DNA of 64,000 bases from an uncultured Hyphomonadaceae bacterium. GTDB lineage: Bacteria > Pseudomonadota > Alphaproteobacteria > Caulobacterales > Hyphomonadaceae. The stretch is from contig CAJXOF010000007.1 of NCBI GenBank assembly GCA_913057945.1, positions 1 through 64,000 of the forward strand, written 5' to 3'. Positions 54,902 to 64,000 of the stretch are shown here, piece after piece; positions within the stretch are counted from its first letter, which is position 1, and every line of letters begins with the position of its first letter. The notes under the pieces were generated by a model, which was given only the letters and a program-made list of their open reading frames with translations, had not been told where the DNA came from and searched no databases. The position numbers and the translations under genes were made by a program.

Positions 54902-56056
54902 CTATTCTGCTGCTGCCGGAAGATCCATCTCCGTCAAGGCGGTGTACCGCTTCAGGTGATGGTCGACATTGCCGAACTCGGAATCGATCATGGTCAGTCG
55001 CTTGAAATAGTGTCCGACAGCCAATTCGTCCGTCATGCCCATGCCGCCATGAATCTGGATAGCCTCCTGGCCGACGAAGCGTCCCGCCTGGCCGATGCGC
55101 ACCTTGGCAGCTGAGGCGGCCTTCTTGCGCGTAACCTCGTCCTCGTCAATCTTCAGCGTGGCCATGTAGGTCATGGAGATCGATTGCTCATGCTCCATGA
55201 ACATGTCGACCATGCGGTGCTGCAGCACCTGGAACTTGCCGATCGGAACACCGAACTGCTTGCGCTGGCGCGAATACTCCACGGTCATTGTATGCGCCAC
55301 CTTCATGGCACCGCAGGCTTCCGCGCAGATGGCGGCAATGGCTTCATCGGTCACGATTTCGATCAGCGGAAGACCATTGTCGACTTCGCCGATGACGGAT
55401 TCCGCGCCAACCGACACGTTCTCGAAGTACACTTCCGATGCGCGGCGACCATCAACCGTTGGGTAATCTCGGGTGCTGACACCCTGTGCATCCTTGGCGA
55501 CGACAAAGACTGAGACGCCCTTGCTGTCACGACGATCACCAGACGTGCGGGCCGTCACGATAAAATGGGTCGCCCATGGCGCGCCGATGACGACAGCCTT
55601 GTGTCCGTTAAGGACGAAGCCTGCACCGTCCTTCTTGGCGGTGGTCTCAAGGTCAGCCAGATTGTACCGGCCGCGCGGCTCTGCATACGCAAAGGCGAAG
55701 ATCGTCTCACCCGACATGACGCCGCTGAGATACTCTTCCTTCTGTGCGTCGTTGCCGCGCTTCAGGAAACCGCCACCGCACACGACGCTCGGCACGTAGG
55801 GCTCAACGACGAGCCCTTTTCCGAACTCTTCCATCACGACCATTGCGTCGATCGGACCGCCGCCGAGGCCGCCATCCTCTTCGCTGAACGGCGCCATCAG
55901 CAGGCCCAGCTCTGCGAATTGGGCCCACATTTCAGGGCGCCAGCCAGATTCGGATTCGACCACCTTGCGGCGTGTGTCGAAATCATACTGTTCCCGGATC
56001 AGCCTGGAGAGGCTGTCGCGGATCATGCTCTGCTCTTCGGTGAAATTGAAGTCCAT
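54902..56056 (-). CDS. Acyl-CoA dehydrogenase, PimD-like small subunit
   Basis: This 384-residue ACAD-family protein resembles the small subunit of pimeloyl-CoA dehydrogenase (MDFNFTEEQSMIRDSLSRL, FAYAEPRGRYNLADLETTA, QIHGGMGMTDELAVGHYFKR). Such subunits form alpha2beta2 complexes with the large subunit encoded just upstream. GGGAGGA precedes the ATG. The pair may oxidise dicarboxylyl- or other bulky CoA esters. A terminator follows. Confidence 0.88.
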   Translation of the reverse strand: MDFNFTEEQSMIRDSLSRLIREQYDFDTRRKVVESESGWRPEMWAQFAELGLLMAPFSEEDGGLGGGPIDAMVVMEEFGKGLVVEPYVPSVVCGGGFLKRGNDAQKEEYLSGVMSGETIFAFAYAEPRGRYNLADLETTAKKDGAGFVLNGHKAVVIGAPWATHFIVTARTSGDRRDSKGVSVFVVAKDAQGVSTRDYPTVDGRRASEVYFENVSVGAESVIGEVDNGLPLIEIVTDEAIAAICAEACGAMKVAHTMTVEYSRQRKQFGVPIGKFQVLQHRMVDMFMEHEQSISMTYMATLKIDEDEVTRKKAASAAKVRIGQAGRFVGQEAIQIHGGMGMTDELAVGHYFKRLTMIDSEFGNVDHHLKRYTALTEMDLPAAAE

Positions 56057-56082
56057 CTTCTATCCTCCCTGCCTCGTGCGCC

Positions 56083-57279
56083 TTAAAGGCCGAGGATCAT
56101 CTTTGAAATAATGTTGCGCTGGATCTCGTTGGACCCACCGTAAATCGATGTCTTGCGCATGTTGAAATACGTTTCAGCGGCGAAGTTCGCATGATCAGGC
56201 CCCACGCCAAATCCTTCATTTCCGGCATTCTCCATGCCGTAGCCATAAGGCGCGCCATAGTTTCCGACGGCTTCTAGCGTGAGTTCGGTCAGGCGCTGCT
56301 GAATTTCGGTGCCCTTCACCTTGAGGATCGAACTTTCCGGCCCAGGTCCCTTGCCAGCCGCTTCGGACGCCAAGGTGCGGAGTTCAGTGAACTCGAGCGC
56401 GGTCAGGTCGATTTCCAACTGGCTGATCTTGCGTGCGAAGTCCTGGCTCTCGATGAGCGGCTTGCCGTCCACCAGTTCCTCCGATGCGATCGTGCGCAGG
56501 CGCTCAACGCCCCGCTTGGAGCGGGCCACCCCAGCAATGCCGGAGCGTTCGTGCGCCAGCAGGAACTTCGCGTAGGTCCAGCCCTCGTTTTCCTTACCAA
56601 CGAGGTTTTCGACCGGAACGCGCACGTCCGTCAGCCATGTCTCGTTCACTTCATGCGTGCCGTCGATCAACTTGATCGGTTTCACTTCGATGCCTGGCGT
56701 CTTCATGTCGACCAGGATGAAGCTGATACCTTCTTGTGGTTTTTTCGCGTTCGGATCCGTGCGGCAGAGGAAGAACCCCCAATCGGCATGTTGCGCCAGC
56801 GTGGTCCAGGTCTTCTGGCCATTGATCACATAATGATCGCCGTCGCGTACAGCCGTTGTCTTCACGCTGGCCAGGTCGGAACCGGCGCCTGGCTCGGAAT
56901 AGCCCTGGCACCACCATACGTCGCCGGACTGAATGCCTGGCAGATGCCGTTGTTTCTGCTCTTCACTGCCGAACGTGTAGATAACCGGAGCAACCATTGC
57001 CACGCCGAACGGCAGCGGCATCAGCGCATCAACGCGAGCATTCTCTTCGGACCAGATGTAGCGCTGGGTGGAGGTCCAGCCAGTACCGCCATACTTCTCG
57101 GGCCATGCCGGGGTAGACCATCCCTTTTTACCGAGCACTTTGTGCCAAGCGAGGAATTGTTCGCGCGTGAGATCCTCACGCGTTCCCATACCTTCCAATT
57201 CCTTGGGGTAGTTTTCGCGAATGAATTCGCGGACCTCATTGCGGAAGGCAATTTCTTCCGGCGAAAAATCGAGATTCAT
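56083..57279 (-). CDS. Acyl-CoA dehydrogenase, PimC-like large subunit
   Basis: This 398-residue flavoprotein has WWCQGYSEPGAGSDLASVK, WTTLAQHADWGFFLCRTDP and the C-terminal SIYGGSNEIQRNIISKMIL. It resembles PimC-type large subunits and is a paralogue of the enzyme at 28902. GAGGAG precedes the ATG. The gap to the small-subunit gene is 26 nt, so the two are co-expressed. Confidence 0.9.
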   Translation of the reverse strand: MNLDFSPEEIAFRNEVREFIRENYPKELEGMGTREDLTREQFLAWHKVLGKKGWSTPAWPEKYGGTGWTSTQRYIWSEENARVDALMPLPFGVAMVAPVIYTFGSEEQKQRHLPGIQSGDVWWCQGYSEPGAGSDLASVKTTAVRDGDHYVINGQKTWTTLAQHADWGFFLCRTDPNAKKPQEGISFILVDMKTPGIEVKPIKLIDGTHEVNETWLTDVRVPVENLVGKENEGWTYAKFLLAHERSGIAGVARSKRGVERLRTIASEELVDGKPLIESQDFARKISQLEIDLTALEFTELRTLASEAAGKGPGPESSILKVKGTEIQQRLTELTLEAVGNYGAPYGYGMENAGNEGFGVGPDHANFAAETYFNMRKTSIYGGSNEIQRNIISKMILGL

Positions 57280-57388
57280 GACGGCTCCTCACTGTGCGCT
57301 TGATGCGCATCGTACTTATCCCCTCTAATTCCGCCATTTTTGGCTAAAGGCAAGGTGACGTGCGCGTAAACGTCAGGTTCTCGTCGCG

Positions 57389-58399
57389 TCAGGTCGCTTT
57401 TCCCTCTGCAGGCTCAGCAATGAAAGGGGCACAGGCGGTCTTGAGCAAGCCAATTGCCGTAGCGGAACCCAGCCCTCCACCCGTCTGGAACTCCAATTGG
57501 AGGAGCGGCTGAAGGCCCAAACGCTCAACGGCTGCTTCATGCGCCGGTCGGCGCGTTACATGCGAGGCGATACAATGGCTGATGGCTTTCGGGTCGACCG
57601 AATGCACGACCGCAGCGGCAATTGTCGTGGCAAATCCGTCCAGAACAACGGGTATGCCCTGATGGCGCGCTGCAATGATCGCGCCTACGCAGGCGGCAAG
57701 TTCACGCCCGCCAAGAAACCTGAGCACTTGCAGCGGATCGGACAAATGTCCGCGGTGAAGGGTCAAGGCACGCGACACGACATCGACCCGTCGCTCAACG
57801 AGGTCAGCCGTGGATTGATTGTCGGGCCGGACCCAGTAATCAGGCGCGCCGCCATACAAGGCGCAGGCAATCGCTGCTGCGGCCGTGCCTACTCCTGCCC
57901 CTGATACAGCCAGAGCGAGCAAGTCCGGCTTATCCTCCGTAGCCTCGAACCCGTAAGCGATTGTCGCCGCACATTCGCGCTCAGTCATTGCGGGGCCTTC
58001 CGCAATGCTGGGCGTCGGTTGGTCAATGGCAAGATCAAACACGCGGATCGCCGCGCCAGCCTGTGTGGCAATGGCCGAAAGCGGTGCCGTGCCTTCCCGC
58101 AGGGCATCGACATGCGCACGTGTGTCTTGCTGGCTGGACAGGGAAACGCCTTCCGACTGGAGCCCGTGCGCACTCGCAAATACCGCCAGGACGGGATTCT
58201 CGATGCGCGGCGGGAAGCGATGTTGCCAATTGGCCAACCATTCTGCCGCCTCACCCAGACGACCGAAATCGCCCTCGCGGCCCATTTCGAGCAATGCGGC
58301 ACGTACTTTCTGGCCAGGCGCAGGGTCCAGATCGACGGAAGCCCGGATCAGGGAACGTGCGTCTTCCAGGGGAGACATTTCGTGGGCCGGCTCACTCAA
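57389..58399 (-). CDS. CobT-family phosphoribosyltransferase, divergent
   Basis: This 336-residue protein resembles CobT, which activates dimethylbenzimidazole with nicotinate mononucleotide in the cobalamin lower-ligand pathway. Conserved parts are FGRLGEAAEWLANWQ, LGGRELAACVGAI, VVLDGFATTIAAA and LGLQPLLQLEF. The catalytic GEGTG loop reads GGGLG (307-311), so the general-base Glu seems to be Gly308, and FAGDHG reads FASAHG. The TTG start at 58399 has AGGAG 9 nt upstream; ATG 58378 is an alternative. A 14-bp palindrome lies just before it. Activity is doubtful. Confidence 0.8.
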   Translation of the reverse strand: MSEPAHEMSPLEDARSLIRASVDLDPAPGQKVRAALLEMGREGDFGRLGEAAEWLANWQHRFPPRIENPVLAVFASAHGLQSEGVSLSSQQDTRAHVDALREGTAPLSAIATQAGAAIRVFDLAIDQPTPSIAEGPAMTERECAATIAYGFEATEDKPDLLALAVSGAGVGTAAAAIACALYGGAPDYWVRPDNQSTADLVERRVDVVSRALTLHRGHLSDPLQVLRFLGGRELAACVGAIIAARHQGIPVVLDGFATTIAAAVVHSVDPKAISHCIASHVTRRPAHEAAVERLGLQPLLQLEFQTGGGLGSATAIGLLKTACAPFIAEPAEGKAT

Positions 58400-58420
58400 A
58401 GCAGATTGCTCCTATCCATT

Positions 58421-58434
58421 TGAAATCGATTTCA
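58421..58434. promoter_or_regulatory. 14-bp perfect palindrome in divergent region
   Basis: TGAAATCGATTTCA is self-complementary and lies 22 nt upstream of the TTG start of the CobT-family gene, in the divergent region shared with the DUF1289 gene. It is a candidate operator for a dimeric repressor. Confidence 0.4.
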
Positions 58435-58531
58435 TCTTATAGCAGAGAATGCGTGTTCCCTGCGACAAGGTTTTGTTACCCTGTTCATGAGATATGTTTG
58501 CGAACACTGATCTGCTGACTAACCTATATTG

Positions 58532-58726
58532 ATGACCACTCAAGCCATAAAATCCCCTTGTATCAAAGTGTGCGCTGTAGACGCCTCTACAGGCCTGTGC
58601 CTTGGATGCGGACGCTCGCTCAAGGAAATCGGGGGGTGGATGAAGCTTGGGCCGGAGGGGCGGGACAAGGTGATTGCCGAATTGCCGGAACGCATCGCCC
58701 GGCTTGAATTGCTCGGTAAACGCTAG
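58532..58726 (+). CDS. DUF1289 small cysteine protein
   Basis: This 64-residue protein has the DUF1289 signature SPCIKVC followed by GLCLGCGRSLKEIGGW, that is four cysteines that could bind Fe-S or zinc. Function is unknown. The ATG at 58532 directly follows a TTG in frame. The retropepsin-like gene starts 8 nt after its stop. Confidence 0.9.
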   Translation: MTTQAIKSPCIKVCAVDASTGLCLGCGRSLKEIGGWMKLGPEGRDKVIAELPERIARLELLGKR

Positions 58727-58734
58727 GAAAAGCC

Positions 58735-59271
58735 ATGTCCGTAGAACGAACCCTTGTGTCCGGACTTGGTGCAGCCATCCTGATTTCGGCGACCGTTGTC
58801 TTGTTTCTTGTGCCTCGGCTGGAACAACACCAGGCGGAACTGGCCACCATGCAGCCGGATCCCGCACCCGCGCCGGTCAAAAAGCGCACCTCCGTAAACT
58901 ATGCCGACGCCGCCATCATTGATCGCGAGGCCGACGGCCATTACTGGACGCGCGCCGAAGTCCAAGGGACAGCCGTGAAATTCATGGTTGATACTGGCGC
59001 CAGCACGGTTGCGCTGACCTATCGCGACGCACAGCGGATAGGCCTCAAGCCAGAGTCGCTGGACTATCGTTGGGAAATCCGCACGGCAGGCGGCATCACT
59101 TATGGCGCCGCCGTGACGCTGGACAATATCCGGATCGGTCAGGTCGAGGTCGAGCAGGTCAGCGCCATGATCCTGAAGGACGGCTTGGAGCAATCCCTGC
59201 TGGGCATGACCTATCTGGGAGAACTCTACTCCTATGAATTCAAGCAGAGCCAGCTGATCATACGCCGGTAA
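58735..59271 (+). CDS. Retropepsin-like aspartic protease (TIGR02281 type)
   Basis: This 178-residue protein has an N-terminal membrane anchor (about residues 8-25), a short linker and a single clan AA domain with the catalytic triplet in FMVDTGASTVALT. A flap-like region follows. It needs to dimerise to be active and would face the periplasm. TAGGAAAA precedes the ATG. It overlaps pyruvate kinase by 14 nt tail to tail. Confidence 0.9.
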   Translation: MSVERTLVSGLGAAILISATVVLFLVPRLEQHQAELATMQPDPAPAPVKKRTSVNYADAAIIDREADGHYWTRAEVQGTAVKFMVDTGASTVALTYRDAQRIGLKPESLDYRWEIRTAGGITYGAAVTLDNIRIGQVEVEQVSAMILKDGLEQSLLGMTYLGELYSYEFKQSQLIIRR

Positions 59272-60682
59272 TCTTCTCACCGTTCAGGCCTTTGCCGACG
59301 CCCACTTCCCACGCAAACCGCTCAGTGTCCCCTGCCCATCGGGCATAGGCGACGCGCCCATCGAGTCCGGCAGCATCCATCAGGTCGCGGTACCAGTAAT
59401 CTGCTCCGGCATTCAGTCTCTGCGGGTGAACGCCCCAGAGCAGGCAGGCTGTGCGCAGGCGCTGATCATCCAGTGATCCGTACAGGATCGGTGCACTGCC
59501 CCGCACACGGGCAAACCGGGCGAGACGATCGAACGCGCCAGTACGCAAGGCCAGCGCAGTGGCGCCTTCGGCTTCGGCCATGCCTTGCGCCGTCTCGGCA
59601 ACCACATCAATCGCCGTTTGCGCGGGCGTGTCTCCGGAGAATTGCTCCAGCGACCGGCGATAGTCTTCAGCGCCTTCAGTCGCGCGAATGATGCGAGACA
59701 TAATGGATACCGTTGTAGCCGGGTGGCGGCCGACAGCGGTTTCGCCTGACAACATGACCGCATCCGCTCCCTGATAGATGGCCGTGGCCACGTCGGAGGC
59801 TTCGGCGCGCGTCGGCGCCGCGTTCTCGATCATGGATTCCAGCATCTGAGTGGCCACAATGACCGGCCGTCCGAGCGCACGGGCACACCGGATAATCCGG
59901 CGCTGGATCACGGGAACATCTTCAGGCGCGTATTCGACACCGAGATCCCCCCGCGCCACCATCACGGCGTCAGCTGCGGCGACGATAGGTTCCAGATTCG
60001 CAATCGCGGCTGGCTTTTCGAGTTTGGCAATCAGCGGTGCCCGCCCGGCAATGATCGCTTTCACTTCTTCGATGTCCTCGACCGTCTGCACGAAAGAGAG
60101 CGCGACCAGATCGACTCCGATCTCGAGCGCATAGTCCAGATCGGCGCGATCCTTTTCAGTGAGCGCCCGCACAGGCAGCGCCTTGCCGCGAACCGTAAAT
60201 CCCTTTTTGTCTGTCAGCTTGCCCGGCACGTCGGCGCGCACCATCGGGTTATCGCCCGCCCGTGTCACCGTGAACATCAGCTTGCCGTCATCAACGAGGA
60301 TGACATCCCCTTCTTCCAGGATTTCAACAATTTCTGTGTGGGGGACCGGAATCGTGTCTTCCGCTTCAGTCGTCTCCGCTGCAACGACAGCGTATTCCTT
60401 CTGGTAACGCAGCCGCAGCTCACCGCCGGGCAGCGAGCCCACGCGAACCTTGGGGCCTTGCAAGTCTCCCAGCGTGGCCAGCGGGCGGCCCGTTTCCTTT
60501 TCTGCGGCACGCACGGCGTCCAATGCATCCTTGTGCGCGCTGTGCTCGCCATGGCTGAAGTTCAGGCGGAAAACGTCTACCCCCGCATAGGCCAGCGCGA
60601 GCACTTCTTTCGCCGAGCGGCTGCCCGGGCCGAGTGTTGCGACAATTTTCGCGTTCTCACCAATCAGTCGATTTCCAGTCAT
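59258..60682 (-). CDS. pyk: Pyruvate kinase
   Basis: This 474-residue glycolytic enzyme converts phosphoenolpyruvate and ADP to pyruvate and ATP. It has KIVATLGPGS near the start, VFRLNFSHG, the catalytic lysine region PLIAKLEKP, MVARGDLGVEY and MLSGETAVGRHP. I start it at the ATG at 60682, with GGGAGG upstream; a start at 60781 would add a Cys-rich stretch unlike the family. Its last bases overlap the retropepsin-like gene. Confidence 0.96.
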   Translation of the reverse strand: MTGNRLIGENAKIVATLGPGSRSAKEVLALAYAGVDVFRLNFSHGEHSAHKDALDAVRAAEKETGRPLATLGDLQGPKVRVGSLPGGELRLRYQKEYAVVAAETTEAEDTIPVPHTEIVEILEEGDVILVDDGKLMFTVTRAGDNPMVRADVPGKLTDKKGFTVRGKALPVRALTEKDRADLDYALEIGVDLVALSFVQTVEDIEEVKAIIAGRAPLIAKLEKPAAIANLEPIVAAADAVMVARGDLGVEYAPEDVPVIQRRIIRCARALGRPVIVATQMLESMIENAAPTRAEASDVATAIYQGADAVMLSGETAVGRHPATTVSIMSRIIRATEGAEDYRRSLEQFSGDTPAQTAIDVVAETAQGMAEAEGATALALRTGAFDRLARFARVRGSAPILYGSLDDQRLRTACLLWGVHPQRLNAGADYWYRDLMDAAGLDGRVAYARWAGDTERFAWEVGVGKGLNGEKITGV

Positions 60683-60840
60683 TCCGCCCTCCCGATGACA
60701 AGGTTGACATACCCCTATACGAGTCCCGCAGACTATTCCAGCCGAGGAATGCCTGCACCACCCGATACACGGAAATTTCACCCACCCACATCCAATCGGC
60801 TGAGTCGGCGCATCCTTTCAGGAAAGAGGAGCGTAACGAC

Positions 60841-61402
60841 ATGAAACGCCCCTTCCTGACCCTGTTCCTGGTGTCGGCCTGTGCAAGTGCCCACGGCTCA
60901 ATCTGAGCTGCCTCCGAAATAGGTAGCCCCGACTCAGATCATCTTGCTGGGCACCCATCACTTCGACAATCCGGGCCTCGACGTTGTGAACATGGATGCA
61001 AACGACGTTCTGGCCACGACGCGTCAGGCTGAACTGGAGGATTTGGCCAAGCGGTTCCTGGAATTCCACCCGACCGCGATCGCAATCGAGAAGTCGCGCC
61101 ATACCGAGAGCGCGCGCGATTACACGTTTGGTGAGTTCACGCCTGCCGACTTGTCCAAAGATCGCAACGAGATTGTTCAGATCGGCTGTCGCCTCGCATT
61201 GCGGACGACCATGCGGACGCAACGCTCAATTATGGCTGGTTCGCGCGCAATGCTGAAATCTTCTCCAACGTCATTGAGTTCGCGGAGCCCGGCGGCCGGA
61301 TCATCTTTATTTCTGGATCAGGCACAATTACTGGCTACGCCACTTTGCGTCGGAGACGCCCAGCCTCCAACTTTCGAACCCGTGCCGTATCTCACGGATT
61401 AG
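60841..61402 (+). pseudogene. Degenerate DUF5694 (TraB-like) exported protein gene
   Basis: GAGGAG and an ATG at 60841 begin a signal peptide (MKRPFLTLFLVSACASAH). The reading then breaks at an extra G near 60895. The next frame gives QSELPPK, meets TAG at 60920-60922, then continues VAPTQIILLGTHHFDNPGLD, the DUF5694 hallmark, to about 61195. The middle of the domain is missing, the reading shifts to give NYGWFARNAEIFSNV and GGRIIFISGSG, and further small shifts precede VPYLTD and a stop at 61402. At least four lesions make it non-functional. Confidence 0.85.
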
Positions 61403-64000
61403 CTGACCGCAAACGGGTCATAATTGAGGATTGGCGCGAGCCAGCGTTCTGCTTTGCGAACATCCCATCCCTTGCGCCGGGCATAGTCCTCAACCTGATC
61501 CTTCTCGATCCGTCCGACGGCGAAATAAACGCTGTCAGGATGGGCCAAATAGAGACCGGAGACACTGGCCGCCGGGGTCATCGCAAAGCTGCTGGTAAGT
61601 GACACACCGATACGCTCCTCCGGCTCAAGCAAGCGAAACAGGGTTTCCTTTTCCGTATGCTCCGGCTGGCTGGGATAGCCTGGTGCGGGGCGGATCCCCT
61701 GATACTTTTCCTTGATCAGTTCAGCATTGGAGAGATCCTCGTCCGGCGCATAGGCCCAGAGTTCCTTGCGAACGCGTTCATGCATGTATTCGGCCATGGC
61801 CTCGGCAAACCGGTCGGCCAGCGCCTTCACCATGATGGAGGAATAATCGTCGCCCTTCTTGGCAAATGTTTGGGCGATCTCCTCAGCCTGCGGACCTGAC
61901 GTCACGCAGAAACCGCCAACCCAATCGTCGCCTTCTGGTGCAACAAAGTCAGACATGGCGAAGTTGGCGCGGGAATTGTCTTTCACCATTTGCTGGCGCA
62001 GCGTGTGGAACACGTCACCATTGTCGAGGCGAATGTCGTCGCCATCAGAATTCGCCCGCCAGAATCCGACAACCGCCTTCGGTTTCAGCCAAACCTCGCC
62101 GATCAGTTGTTGCAGCATGCCTTGCGTATCATTCCACAGGCCGGTGGCCGCTTCGCCAACAATCTTGTCCTCAAGAATCTTGGGGTACTGTCCCGCGAGG
62201 TCCCATGCGGAAAAATAGGGAGTCCAGTCAATGTAGCGCGCCAGCGTCGCGAGGTCGAAATCCTCGAATGTCCGTACACCTTCAAATGTTGGCTGTGGCG
62301 GCGTGTAGTTTTCCCAATCCAGTTTGAGCCCCGCGTCCCGCGCCTGTGCGATCGGCAGGCGCGGCTTGGGCGGACCACCGGCACGGGCTTCGCGCATCCG
62401 CTCATAGCGCGCCTTGGTCTGTGTGACGAAGTTAGGTTTGTCATCTTCACTGAGCAATGTGCTGACCACGCCGACCGCGCGGCTGGCATCCGACACATGC
62501 ACGACTGGCGCAGTCCGGATTACCGGGTCGATCTTTACAGCCGTGTGGGCCGGACTGGTCGTGGCGCCGCCAATCAGCAGCGGCTGCTTCATGCCGCGCC
62601 GCTCCATTTCCGAGGCCACATAGACCATCTCATCCAGGCTAGGTGTGATCAGTCCCGAGAGACCAATGATATCAACGTTTTCCTTTTGGGCGGTGTCCAG
62701 AATAGTTTCAGCCGCGACCATGACGCCCAGATCAAGAATGTCATATCCGTTACAGGCCAACACGACGCCGACGATATTCTTGCCAATGTCATGTACATCC
62801 CCCTTTACGGTAGCCATCAGCACCTTGCCATTGGACACATCCACCGTGCCGAGGCGTTGCTTTTCCTCTTCCATGTAAGGTTCGAGCCATGCCACGGCCT
62901 GCTTCATGACGCGCGCGGATTTCACCACTTGCGGCAAGAACATCTTGCCGGACCCGAACAGGTCGCCGACAACGTTCATGCCGTCCATCAACGGGCCTTC
63001 GATGACGTGTAGCGGGCGCTCGACCGACTGACGCGCTTCTTCGGTGTCCGCATCGATATATTCGGTGATGCCGTGCACGAGCGCGTATTCAAGGCGCTTC
63101 GCGACGGACGCTTCGCGCCAGGACAGATCCTTCTCGGTCGTTTTGCCCTTCTGACCCTTGAAGCCTTCCGCTATCTCGATCAGCCGTTCGGTCGCATCCT
63201 CGCGACGGTTCAGGATGACGTCTTCGACGCGCTCGCGCAGATCCGGCTTGATATCGTCATAGATGTCGAGCTGTCCGGCATTCACGATCCCCATATCCAT
63301 ACCCGCCGGAATGGCATGATAGAGAAAGACCGAATGCATGGCCCGGCGGACAGGCTCATTGCCCCGGAAGCTGAACGAGACATTCGAAAGGCCGCCGGAG
63401 ATATGGCAGCCCGGGCACGTCCGTCGGATCACACGCGTCGCCTCAATAAAGTCCACGGCGTAATTATTATGTTCCTCAATGCCGGTGGCAACGGCAAACA
63501 CGTTCGGATCGAAGATGATGTCTTCTGCTGGAAAGCCCACATCTTCCGTCAGGATACGGAAAGCGCGCTGACATATCTCGACCTTGCGCTCCTTGGTATC
63601 AGCCTGACCAACCTCATCAAACGCCATCACCACAACGGCCGCGCCATAAGCAAGGCAGGCTCGCGCTTGCTTGCGGAATGTCTCTTCGCCTTCCTTCATG
63701 GATATTGAATTGACGATGGCCTTGCCTTGAACGCATTTCAGGCCCGCTTCGATCACCTCCCATTTGGAAGAGTCGATCATGACCGGCACACGGGCAATGT
63801 CCGGTTCGGCCACGATAAGGTTCAGAAAAATCCGCATGGCTTCCACGCCATCCAGCATGCCTTCGTCCATGTTGACGTCGATGACCTGCGCACCACTCTC
63901 GACCTGCTGGCGCGCGACCTCAACGGCGTCTGCGTAGCGGCCTTCGGTGATCATTTTCCGGAACCGTGCGGATCCGGTCACATTGGTCCGTTCACCAATG
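61399..64000 (-). CDS. metH: Cobalamin-dependent methionine synthase, C-terminal part (partial)
   Basis: The 3' 867 codons of metH run off the right edge; the reading frame is open to base 64000 ([13 protein letters not shown] at the edge). Visible order: pterin-binding domain (methyltetrahydrofolate), cap domain, B12-binding domain with [11 protein letters not shown], and the C-terminal AdoMet activation domain ([22 protein letters not shown]). It methylates homocysteine. The N-terminal homocysteine domain, if fused, is outside the window; in many alphaproteobacteria it is a separate gene. Its stop overlaps the pseudogene end. Confidence 0.95.
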   Translation of the reverse strand, partial: IGERTNVTGSARFRKMITEGRYADAVEVARQQVESGAQVIDVNMDEGMLDGVEAMRIFLNLIVAEPDIARVPVMIDSSKWEVIEAGLKCVQGKAIVNSISMKEGEETFRKQARACLAYGAAVVVMAFDEVGQADTKERKVEICQRAFRILTEDVGFPAEDIIFDPNVFAVATGIEEHNNYAVDFIEATRVIRRTCPGCHISGGLSNVSFSFRGNEPVRRAMHSVFLYHAIPAGMDMGIVNAGQLDIYDDIKPDLRERVEDVILNRREDATERLIEIAEGFKGQKGKTTEKDLSWREASVAKRLEYALVHGITEYIDADTEEARQSVERPLHVIEGPLMDGMNVVGDLFGSGKMFLPQVVKSARVMKQAVAWLEPYMEEEKQRLGTVDVSNGKVLMATVKGDVHDIGKNIVGVVLACNGYDILDLGVMVAAETILDTAQKENVDIIGLSGLITPSLDEMVYVASEMERRGMKQPLLIGGATTSPAHTAVKIDPVIRTAPVVHVSDASRAVGVVSTLLSEDDKPNFVTQTKARYERMREARAGGPPKPRLPIAQARDAGLKLDWENYTPPQPTFEGVRTFEDFDLATLARYIDWTPYFSAWDLAGQYPKILEDKIVGEAATGLWNDTQGMLQQLIGEVWLKPKAVVGFWRANSDGDDIRLDNGDVFHTLRQQMVKDNSRANFAMSDFVAPEGDDWVGGFCVTSGPQAEEIAQTFAKKGDDYSSIMVKALADRFAEAMAEYMHERVRKELWAYAPDEDLSNAELIKEKYQGIRPAPGYPSQPEHTEKETLFRLLEPEERIGVSLTSSFAMTPAASVSGLYLAHPDSVYFAVGRIEKDQVEDYARRKGWDVRKAERWLAPILNYDPFAVS

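Noticed and set aside
61990..63012. 340-codon plus-strand open frame
   Set aside because: Antisense to metH, which has complete domain motifs.

Overview
This window is a stretch of chromosome from a high-GC alphaproteobacterium. The gene content suggests Hyphomonadaceae or a close Caulobacterales relative: a priA-atpH-A-G-D-C order, a large TonB energiser operon with DUF3450 and a TtpC-like subunit, a CYP153-type P450, PimC/PimD-like acyl-CoA dehydrogenases and a Wzy-type exopolysaccharide locus. The lineage is inferred from protein families; there is no rRNA in the window. I see no insertion sequence, prophage, integrase, CRISPR array or toxin-antitoxin pair.

Layout. (1) 1-7384, minus strand: F1 ATP synthase genes atpH, atpA, atpG, atpD and atpC behind priA, closed by a hairpin terminator that abuts a 12-copy CGAAA tandem repeat. 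(2) 7451-10893: a stress-type membrane protein diverging from a MoxR ATPase/VWA protein pair. (3) 10948-17612, minus strand: a TonB/ExbB/ExbD/TtpC/DUF3450/TPR system with two TonB and two ExbD genes. (4) 18022-22174: tRNA-Gln, sppA, an RluA-type pseudouridine synthase and rarA. (5) 22234-30428: lipid and hydrocarbon metabolism (TauD-family dioxygenase, CYP153-like P450, variant alkaline-phosphatase-fold protein, HtrA protease, MFS carrier, acyl-CoA dehydrogenase, ABM-domain protein). (6) 30609-54541: exopolysaccharide locus. (7) 54902-58399, minus strand: a two-gene acyl-CoA dehydrogenase operon and a divergent CobT-family gene. (8) 58532-64000: DUF1289 protein, retropepsin-like protease, pyruvate kinase, a decayed DUF5694-like gene and the 3' part of metH.

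The polysaccharide locus holds most parts of a Wzy-dependent pathway: an ExoY-like initiating transferase, six glycosyltransferases, nucleotide-sugar enzymes (RfbF, an RmlC-like epimerase, two SDRs, a UGM-like flavoprotein), an acyltransferase, a Wzx flippase, a Wzy/WaaL-type polymerase or ligase, a Wzc-type copolymerase/BY-kinase, a short OPX lipoprotein and a separate outer-membrane beta-barrel. A PPP-family phosphatase sits where a Wzb-type phosphatase might be expected.

The observations most worth a second look are: PriA has lost exactly the cysteines of its second zinc site; a hairpin buries the Shine-Dalgarno of an ABM/acyl-CoA dehydrogenase operon; the TonB operon is split by a terminator and promoter into two units, each with its own TonB; the short OPX protein and a remote beta-barrel may be export partners; the CobT homologue appears to lack its catalytic glutamate; and a DUF5694-like gene can be read as a recent pseudogene.
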